Positions 55,981 through 64,000 of a stretch of 64,000 bases of DNA are shown piece after piece (position 1 is the stretch's first letter; the number at the start of each line of letters is the position of its first letter). The notes under the pieces were generated by a model. That model was given only the letters and a program-made list of their open reading frames with translations, was not told the DNA's origin and searched no databases. The position numbers and the translations under genes are program-made. Source of the DNA: Jaltomata sinuosa (lineage: Eukaryota > Streptophyta > Magnoliopsida > Solanales > Solanaceae); contig QJPP01000052.1 of NCBI GenBank assembly GCA_003996215.1, positions 682,001-746,000 of the forward strand, written 5' to 3'.

Positions 55981-57938
55981 ACCAAAATTTCAGTCATATT
56001 TTCACGGTTCGGAGTGAAGACTCATTAAGGTTCTGACGGTTTGTCACCTGAACCGTCAGACAGACCCGTTCTGCACTGTTAATGTATTTTCAAGTCTTTT
56101 TTTGTCTTTTCCCACTCTTTTAACATCAAAACTACATCATTTTGGCCTACCTAAACCTGATATTAAGCCTAAACTACTTCAAATCCCTTATTCACTCAGA
56201 TATTGATTGACTCTTAACAAAAAATAGAACAAAAGCGATTCTTTTCTTCTCCAAACTCTCAAGAACCCTAAGGAGCACGAGACTCAAAGTTTAAGGTTTT
56301 CTTCAAGTTTTTTCCTCAAACTCCATGATCAAGGTATGTAAAGCTAATCTTTTCATGTGGGAACCCCGTTCTCCCCACAACCAAGTTATATTTTTAGTGT
56401 AAGCCATGAATCATTTTAGGGTTTTTAAGAGTTGAAATTCTTGAGTTTAATTCTTGATATCTTGATGGTATTCTTTGAATGTCCTATAATTTTTAGTAAG
56501 AATTCTATGAGTATGGAGTCCCTCTTGTTGATTTGATTCCTAATACATGTTTAATGAGTTTTCAAGTAAAGTTTGCAGATTTTCTTAAAGTTATTGAGAA
56601 ATTTATTTCACGATTTACTAGATTATTCATGATTTTCATGAAATCTGATTTAAGGTTTTCAAGTGTATGTTCATGAAAAGTTTGCAAAGAATCTTTATGC
56701 TAATATCATGTCTTGAAAAAAGAAGGAAGTTTATCGTATATTGAGAGTTAAAGCAAAGTTATAAAGATTTAGAGCTAAGGCTTATAAAGCTAGATAGGTT
56801 CATGATACGATATTTTGAGTCAAGCATAATTTTTAGAAAGTGTTTTAATACCTATGTTATGAGCACATAGTATGTTTTGGGAGGACTATTTAGCACCAAG
56901 AAAGGTGTGGGTTTAGATAACACATGCCTCAAAACTATGTTGCCACCGCAGAAGAGGATCATCCGCAGTTAGGGCGACACCTCTATTATGTATAGCCTTC
57001 GAGCTCAGCTTTGGGATCCCCAAATTATGTTTCATCTTATACCATGGCAAGGTATAGGATGACTCTGTCAACGAGGGAAAGTTTTTGGGTTCTGGTAACG
57101 TGGATAAGATGTTGAACTCCATGTTGCTCACATGGTTTATGTCGGTTAAGAGAAACTCTCCATAAAGAAAACTTGCTTATTTTGAGATAATATATGATTG
57201 GCCGAGGCCACTAGTTTAAAAAGAGTTTTTTATGAAGCATTGTTTTAAGTTTTGTCCAGACTTTAGTTATTCAGTTTTCAGTTTCAGTTTTAGTTTTAAG
57301 AAAATATTTTAAGAAAGTTTTACTTGTATTACTTCAAGTTTCAGCATTCACATCAATCTTTCTTGTTTTCAGTTATTCAGCTCTGTCTATGATTATATTA
57401 TTCATGTCTTAGTTTTTTAGCTTTATCAGTTCAAATATTAGTACTATTTCACTTTACTACTTTATATACCAGTACATTCAAACTACTGACGCCTCTCTTT
57501 GGCGTTACATCATTGGATGATGTAGCCTCCAGCTTTCAGATATGCAGATTCCTGAGTAGACTCTTCAATAGGCTATGCCATCAGCTTGAGTCAGTTATCA
57601 TTATTCCCGAGGACCTAGCAGTATTTAAGTCATCAGTTATAAAGGTATTTGTACTCAGAATATAGTGGAGGCTTCATAGACAGAGTCAAGTCAAGTAAGT
57701 TGTTATAAGTTGTTAAACATTTATTATTTTTAATTAATAAAAGTTTATATTATTTTATTTCATCTTATTTACGAAGGTTAGCCACTGTTTCCAGCTTCCG
57801 CAATTTTTATTAAAAAGTTCAACTTTATTAGTTGTATGCCAGACCAAGTGGTCCTCTTGGTCCATTCATGGTTTCGAATGCCGGTTACGTTCAGGGTGTA
57901 GGCTCGGGGCGTAACACTAAAACAATGGTGTTTTAATA
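55981..57938 (+). repeat. Tandem duplicate of the 3' part of the solo LTR
   Basis: Starts at accaaaatttcagtcat, the same words as 54027, and runs colinearly to the LTR end (here GGGGCGTAACA) plus the flanking host text ctaaaacaatggtgttttaata. The period is 1954 bp. Because host sequence is included, this is a segmental tandem duplication after insertion and not a second insertion. Confidence 0.85.
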
Positions 57939-58352
57939 GAAATCGTTGGATATATGATTGTTTGATCGAAAGATTAGCAAGCATACCTAAAACCAACAAT
58001 ATCCATGTCGTTTAGCATGACTTCTTATGAATGAGTAATCACCCTATCCCATATTCAAGTCCCATTTGACACACATCCCTAGTCGTCTTCCCTCATTATT
58101 TACACCTGCCTTTACTTTATTGTTTTGTTTCGAATTATGAATTGTGACAGATTTCCCAATTCCCCCTTCCTTTACTTTTATTGTTGCGAATACATTACTC
58201 TTGTTGTGAAGTCTTTCCTTTATAATCGACTTGGCTAATCATAAATTCTCTGTGGGATCGACCCCGATACCCATCGAGTACTATAAATGTATTTTTCTTT
58301 AATGATCGCTGATACCTTCATCTAGGAGAGTATATTTGAGCGTTATAAAAAA

Positions 58353-58370
58353 TGGTGCCATTGCCGGGGA
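58353..58370 (+). other. Primer-binding site of element B
   Basis: TGGTGCCATTGCCGGGGA, two transitions away from TGGCGCCATTGCCGGGGA-type Asp sites. Confidence 0.75.
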
Positions 58371-58473
58371 ATTAAATTGATTAGCCTTTTTGATTATGGG
58401 ATTGAAATCACTTTGTAGAGTGTTTGTTCTTTTTATTTTGGTTTGTTGTTTTTATCCCTTGCGCAGGTAGCCC

Positions 58474-61000
58474 ATGAGTGATGTGGGCAAAAATGAGAGT
58501 GTCAATTGAAGTCTTTACGGGTTTATGAACGAGGCTATTGAACCTGTGCCTCAAGTGGGAGTAGGTGCAATCCGCCTACCCCCAACGGTGTGAAATGCGG
58601 TGTTCCACGTTACGAGTACAATGATCCATCTAATTCAAATGAAGGGGATGTTTGGAGGAGCAGCTCACGAAGATTTCAATAGGCATATCCGCAACTTTGT
58701 GGAGATATGTCAGCCATTCATCTTCCAAAATATACCCCAAGAATCCATCCGACTTTGCCTATTCCCCTTCTCTCTAATGGGGGAAGCCACAACTTGGTTG
58801 GAGGAATTTCCGGATGGGTCAATCACCTCTTGGGCAGAGTTGGTAAATGCTTTCACTACTAGATTCATCCCTCCATCATGAATGATGCAGTTGAGGGATG
58901 AAATTACCAACTTCTACCAACTTCCTGATGAGCCCTTGCATGAGGTATGGGTGAGATTCAAGAAGAAGCTTCTGTTGTGCCCTAACCATGGATTGCCAAA
59001 CAATGTCTTGCTACAAAGCTTCTTTAGATCCTTGAACTCGATGAATAAGTCCATCACCAACAATCTTGGAGGTGGTACCTTCATGGATCTACAATTTCCT
59101 CTTGCCTTGACCTTTCTAGAGAGAATGACCAAGACTAACCAAGCTTGACACACAAGGGAGGCTGACATTCCTACATCGGGAGTTACCACATCCATCTTAA
59201 CAAATGAGATGAGGAGAAGGGATGAAGAGAGGGATGAGACTATCGCAAAAATAATGATACAAATAGACTTGCTAGACAAGCATATGATGGGGGCTGGTGG
59301 TGCTAAGACCGTGAATGCTGTGAGTACACCGGAGATCAAGACCAGTGATGACGAGCATATGACCATCGTGGATGGTAAACTTTGCTATGTAACGGTGAGT
59401 TCTAGTCTCGGGTTATATCGCTAGAGGAATGAGAATTAAGGTTGGAATAGAGACAAGGAACGAGATGGAAATTGGAGGGATCGTGACAAAGAAGGTGATA
59501 GATACAATCACCAAAGCTCAAATCCTTACATACCTCCAAACAAGTCGGATTCTTTATATCAACCCGCCACAAGAAATCCCAGGCACTCAAAGATTGAGGA
59601 TATGTTATCCTTGGTATTGAAGAAGGCAGAAACTACAAATACTGGGGTTAGTAAGCTTAAACTGAAAGTTTCAACACTTCATCAAACTGTGAGCTCTCAT
59701 TCGGACTCAATCAAGCATCTTGAGGCCCAAATGAATCATCTATCCACTCAAATGAACCCAAGGATTAAGCGAACACTTCCTAGTGACACCACGACCAATC
59801 CTAAAAATGATGCTCATGTCATGACCATTGTTACTAGAAGTGGAAGAACAAGTGGTGTAGTGAGAGAGCCCATTGTAGAGCCTGTTGTTGTAGCAAAGAA
59901 ACCTATTGTTGAAGCCATTATGGAGCCATGTGACAAAGAAGAAGAGGCTGCATGTGACAAAGATATTGTGGAACCGTAAGTTGGGGTGAAGCTTGGTGCA
60001 CCGAATGTTCTGATGAATGTTGATGTTGATGATGAGAGAGAGGAGGCTGAATCTCCTCCCTAAGTTGCTATTGATATTGAGGAGGACCCTCCCATTGTGC
60101 CACGTGTGCCGACCACACTCCCCAAGGGACCTACTCCATACCCTCAAAGGCTAAATAAGAAGAAGGAAGAGCATAAATTCCATTAGTTTGTTGACATGTT
60201 CTGCAAGCTTTCGATAAATATTCCTTTGGTTGAAGCCTTAACACAAATGTCGGGGTATGCCAAATTTATGAAAGAGTTGATCAAAAAGAAGAAGATTGTT
60301 GATATGGGCAGCATTGAGATTTCACACAGCTGTAGCATTGTGATGACGAGCAATGTTGCTACAAAATGGGATGATCCGGGTGCATTCATCATACTGTACA
60401 CTATTGGGTTATTTGTGTTTCATAAAGCCTTTTGTGATTTAGGGGAGAGCATCAGCTTGATGCCCCTAGCGATCTTTAACAAGTTAGGATTGGGTATGCC
60501 CAAACCCACATCCATGCATCTACTTATGGCTGATCGGTCCATTAAGCACCCAGTAGGGATCTTTTTTGATGTATTTATTGGTGAAGGTCGACAAGTTCAT
60601 TCTCCTGGCAGACTTCGTGATCTTGGATTGTGAAGTAGATGTTGAGGTGCACATAATCTTTGGGAGACCACTATTAGCCACATGGAGAGCACTTATAGAT
60701 ATTGAGCTCGGTGAACTCAAATTCCAGGTTGGAAGTGAGATAGTGACATTCAACGTATGCCAACCCATAAAACCTCTGGATAAATTGAGGGTAATCTCAG
60801 TGATTGATGTTAAAGGAAAGCTTGATCATGCCCTTGAGGAGTGTGAAATGGGCAAGATGCCAAAAATTAAAGAGTTTCCAAGTCGGCAACAAGATGATGT
60901 TTTAAGGACATTGAAGGAGCAATTCCCATTCTTAGGATGGGTCACGCCAAGCGGATTGGCATGCTATTCGACAATGACTAAGGTTGAGGTACTATCGTCG
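58474..61000 (+). pseudogene. gag-protease of element B, one frame with many stops, no RT
   Basis: ATG at 58474, eight bases after an acceptor TTGCGCAG (AG at 58465-58466). One frame can be followed for about 700 codons: VFHVTSTMIHLIQMKGMFGG (58600), ESIRLCLFPFSLMGEATTW, LHEVWVRFKKKL, a coiled-coil-like part (59602-59760), an acidic spacer, LPKGPTPYP, and the protease domain near 60200-60750. About ten stops interrupt it (58510, 58588, 58879-58881, 59146-59148, 59422, 59437, 59977, 60061, 60184 among others) plus a frameshift near 60590. The protease site reads DLGES (60436-60450) where element A and Athila-2 have DLGAS. RT, RNase H and integrase are absent at the same junction as in element A. 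Confidence 0.8.
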
Positions 61001-61025
61001 AGCCACAAAATAAAATCAAGCACTT

Positions 61026-61043
61026 CTTGGGAGGCAACCCAAG
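61026..61043 (+). other. End-of-pol hairpin, element B
   Basis: CTTGGG-AGGCAA-CCCAAG, a perfect six-base-pair stem, preceded by aagcactt. Confidence 0.65.
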
Positions 61044-63108
61044 TGTTTTTACTTTGATTTTCTTTACCTTTTGTTGTTTTTGGTTTGTTTTAGGAATGCA
61101 AGGAGCAGAAGAATGAACAAGTGAAAAAATAAGGCAAAAAGGAGACGTGCGGAGGACCATGTGGTTCAGACAAGCCATTGTGTCTCACGGCCCAACGCAT
61201 GCCAAAATAAAAGCCTGGGAGAAAAATGCTGAAATTAGAGGTGATGTGCGCTGGGCTGTGTGGTCCGAATGAGCCCAAATGCGCATCGCACTTCCATCTC
61301 ATGATGAAATAGAAAGCTGGCCAAGATTAGGGCATGGAAAGGTAAAGTGCGAAATGACATGCGGTCCACACAAGGGCTTGTGCAAATCGCACATCGCACC
61401 AAGGTAAATTTTAAATTTTAATTGACCTAACCCATTGACCGACCTGACTCGGAGACCGACCCGGCTAAATTTTCTTCTTTTTTTCCTTTTTTATTCTACC
61501 ACCCTCATCTTTCTCTCCATATTCTCTCCTACAACTTCTCAAATTCTCTGCTAAAACCTTCCACAAATCCCTCAAACTTCCCCAAACTTTTATCCTCCCA
61601 CCCAATCTGCACCGCCACTCCACCTAGTGCCACCGTCATCGTTTCTCTGAGCAAGGTTATTGGGTCACCATTGTTGCCCTCCAAAAGCTTTAATTTTTGC
61701 TTTTTCTCATTTAATCTTCACTTGTGTAAGTTGTGTAGCAATCGAGGAGGATGTAGTCACTCTAATCCAAAATGTTTAGCCTACCCTTACCCAAACCTAC
61801 ATTACAAGCTTAGAAAAGCCCTTTGATATCTCCAACTGATTGTCTTTGAGCTAGTGGCGAGCGAAAATAAGGGCAAGCTTAGAAAGAATGTTTGTTCTTG
61901 TTTAGGAAGTAAAATTGACCGTTTTTGATTAATTCGCATGCCATGTGTGGTGAGGTTTAGTTGAATAATTCTTGTACTCGCTTGTGATAACTAGAACTTG
62001 CTCGGTTAGTAGTTTAATGATAGTCTCAATTGTGTTGGTTGGAAAAATAATCTTAGGCCTTCTTTGTGATTGTTGAAGCCTACTTAGCCTTAAATGCCAC
62101 CATTGCACTTAAATTGTATCATCAGTCACCCCTCTTGAGCCTAATACCTCTTCTTTGGCAACCTCGGTACAAGCCTTGAACCATTTTGAAAATGAATCTC
62201 TCTCTTGAACCTGTCCCTCCTTGACCTCTACAAGTGTGAAATTGAGGCTAAAATCCTAAGTTTGGGGGTTGATAAAAGGTACCTTAGAGGAGTGCTAAAT
62301 GAGCTTATTTTGGTTTTTTGCCTCAAAAGAATACCAAAGAGAAGGAAGAATTTGAAAATAAAAGCAAAGAGGAAAGAAAAGAAAGAAATCCTCCAAGGTG
62401 AAGAAAATGATAAAAATTTGGGCTTCAAATAAAATAAGTGAAATTGTGCCTCGTGTTGAAAGAAAATGAAAAGAAATGGATTTTGTTTCAAATTGAAAAA
62501 AGTTGTGTAGCAATCGAGGAGGATGTAGTCACTCTAATCCAAAATGTTTAGCCTACCCTTCCCCAAACATACATTACAAGCTTAAGAAAAGCCCTTTGAT
62601 ATCTCCAACCGATTGTCTTTGAGCTAGTGGCGAGCAAAAATAAGGGAAAGCTTATGGTTGATACTTATTGGTACTTGAAATCCTTTGTGAGTGTGAGTGT
62701 TTGTGCATTTGTCCCTTGTGATTGTCCTTGTACATAATGTGTTTTTGGGACTTTCGTTCTTGTGAGGGCATGCGAATTAGGATAGTTGGTGATATTGATA
62801 AATTCTGAAAAATGAGTCAAATGAGAATGTTTTGGTAAACTAGTGGTTTTGAGTCACTTATCGAAGATTGGTTGTTGTCATTTGGTTATTCTGTCCCATT
62901 GCATTCTTGAATTGTGTTTTGAATAGAGTGGATTGCTTAAATTAAGTTATCATATGATTGACTAATCATTAGTACCAACCGAAGTCATGCTTGATGAGTG
63001 AATGGATTCTCTTTGATGTGTAACTGATGTCATTGCACTTGTAAGTATGTCTTCTGAATTAGAAATTTGAGTTTTTTGAGGACAAGCAATAGTTCAAGTT
63101 TGGGGGTT
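61044..63108 (+). mobile_element. 3' region of element B
   Basis: Begins with a T-rich tract and acceptor TTTTAG (61089-61094), then TGCG-type motif text (61140-61400), donor GTAAATTTTAAATTTTA (61404-61420), a pyrimidine-rich leader-like part (61470-61600), and ends in gaggacaagcaatag and the purine-rich AAGTTTGGGGGT before the LTR at 63109. No env-position ORF remains. A similar purine tract with a TTGATAAAAGG continuation lies at 62258-62276, hinting at a rearrangement. Confidence 0.6.
61731..62653 (+). repeat. Direct repeat pair of about 150 bp
   Basis: Copies at 61731-61880 and 62503-62653, both starting ttgtgtagcaatcgaggagg and containing gagctagtggcgagc. About 95 percent alike by eye. 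Between them is a purine tract and A-rich text. Confidence 0.8.
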
Positions 63109-63299
63109 TGATAAGTCGGTATTACCAACTTATTTAGCTTTTAATCTTATGCTTTTGCTAGTATAAAGTGGAAAAATAGTGCAATTGACATGGATCACTT
63201 CTATTTTGCAGGGTTTTGTGTTGTACAAGTGTTCAGGAAAGATTCGGGTGAAAACAAGTCAAATGGAGCTAAAAGGAGTTGTTGATCACTGGAATTAAG

Positions 63300-63445
63300 T
63301 TGCTCATCATGACTGCGAGCTACAAGGCATGCGACTGCGATGCCCAGGTAATCAATGCCACACGACCGCGAGAGTGAAGTTACATGACCGCATTGAAGGA
63401 GAAGTTAAAACCTCATTATCGCCAAGTGAGGTCACGTGACCGCAA
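63300..63445 (+). promoter_or_regulatory. U3 motif cluster, GCGACCGC dialect
   Basis: Words tgactgcgagc, catgcgactgcgatgcc, cacgaccgcgag, acatgaccgcattg and cacgtgaccgcaac, ending about 60 bp before the TATA box. Confidence 0.5.
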
Positions 63446-63503
63446 CAAAGAAGTCAGAAACTACAGGGCATTATTGGAAATTTCCATTTTTGGAAACCCC
63501 AAT

Positions 63504-63515
63504 CCATATAAAAGC
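63504..63515 (+). promoter_or_regulatory. LTR TATA box
   Basis: ccatataaaagc, placed just downstream of the motif cluster as in the other Athila-like LTRs. Confidence 0.6.
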
Positions 63516-64000
63516 ACAACCCAGCCATTTTTAAAGGGATATTCTGGATTATTCACAATTGTTCTTCAACCAATTCATCCCTAGTCTTAGAGTGAACAAC
63601 TTAGGGCAAGCTTGGGGAGCAAGTTCATCCTCCAACACCATTGGAGTGAAGATTGGAAGCTTTTATTGTAAAATATTTAGTTCCTCTCTTCAACTCTTGC
63701 TTTGTATTGCTATATTTATTGGTGTGTTGATTGATTTGAGATTTGGATATTGTGTTAGATATAAATAATATTTGGGTGTAATTTCTTATCTTGTGCGTTT
63801 ACAATTTATTAAATATTTTCTAGTTTATGAATTGGGCTTTGAATTTCTAATTAATCTTATGCTAGAATAGATACGAAAGGGATTGATCAATGCCCCTTTT
63901 ACCTTGATTTAGCTTGAAAGAGTGAATTAAGGTGGGGAAAGATTGATTAGCACTAACTTGAGGCTCTAACCCTCATTTAAGGATGGCTAGAAATAGTGAT

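Larger units (their letters stand above)
52491..58347 (+). mobile_element. LTR of element B, interrupted
   Basis: Opens TGATGAGTCGGTAATATACC and closes GCGTTATA before the primer site at 58353. After removing the nested chromovirus-type sequence (53570-57938) it is about 1.49 kb and aligns with the LTR at 26238-27659. It lacks a polypurine tract in front, so it is read as the 5' LTR of a second element inserted in element A; flank cattc (52486-52490). Confidence 0.7.
63109..64000 (+). mobile_element. LTR, Athila-like, cut by the window end
   Basis: Opens TGATAAGTCGGTATTACC after a polypurine tract, so it is a 3' LTR. Beyond the first 60 bp it is poorly alignable with the LTR at 52491, so it may not be the original partner. 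It contains a motif cluster and a TATA box. Confidence 0.7.

Noticed and set aside
26238..63109. One tandem LTR-int-LTR-int-LTR array sharing the middle LTR
   Set aside because: No polypurine tract precedes the LTR at 52491 and the LTR at 63109 is of a different subfamily; nesting of B in A fits better, though the decisive flank lies beyond 64000.

Overview
The window looks like gene-poor, repeat-packed plant heterochromatin. I found no convincing host gene, rRNA, tRNA or CRISPR array. The LTR, MITE and Helitron types resemble those of Solanaceae (potato, pepper or tobacco relatives); that is recognition from memory, not a database result. Nearly every base that can be assigned belongs to a transposable element, and most are nested in one another.

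Left part (1-22238). A minus-oriented LTR (73-785) with its primer-binding site opens the window, followed by Helitron material. From 2948 to 18842 lies a minus-oriented chromovirus-like LTR element, flanked on both sides by the same 5 bp (GATAT). Its interior has shrunk to about 1 kb. Its 3' LTR has been entered by a hAT element (3330-4346), a 7.56-kb CACTA element (5102-12665, 3-bp duplication TTC) and a Helitron fragment. Its interior carries a SINE-like piece. Its 5' LTR was entered by a 2.98-kb solo LTR (15838-18819). The CACTA element carries a broken TnpA-like gene behind a giant intron of satellite-like repeats with a seven-monomer higher-order structure. More Helitrons and a hAT end follow.

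Right part (22239-64000). This is a nest of LTR elements. An LTR-like stretch opens with TGTTGACACCC (element D, 22239). It contains an Athila-like gag-protease element without reverse transcriptase (A, LTR at 26238-27659). Inside A sits Athila-1 (30392-51320, plus strand, TSD ACCGC), which keeps gag and an env-position ORF but no pol. Inside the env-position ORF of Athila-1 sits Athila-2 (33169-46112, minus strand, TSD GCAAC), which still has gag, protease, RT, RNase H, integrase and an env-position ORF, all broken by a handful of stops and frameshifts. Further right, a second pol-less element (B, from 52491) has a chromovirus-type solo LTR in its 5' LTR, part of which is tandemly duplicated. 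The window ends inside another LTR (63109 onward).

How the parts relate: all elements look defective. The pol-less elements A, B and Athila-1 would have needed enzymes from a complete relative of Athila-2. The most interesting signal is architectural. In each Athila family a cluster of GC-rich, half-palindromic motifs sits just upstream of the LTR TATA box (where one can be seen), and a second cluster with the same family-specific wording sits between pol and the env-position ORF, together with conserved splice signals and a conserved hairpin.
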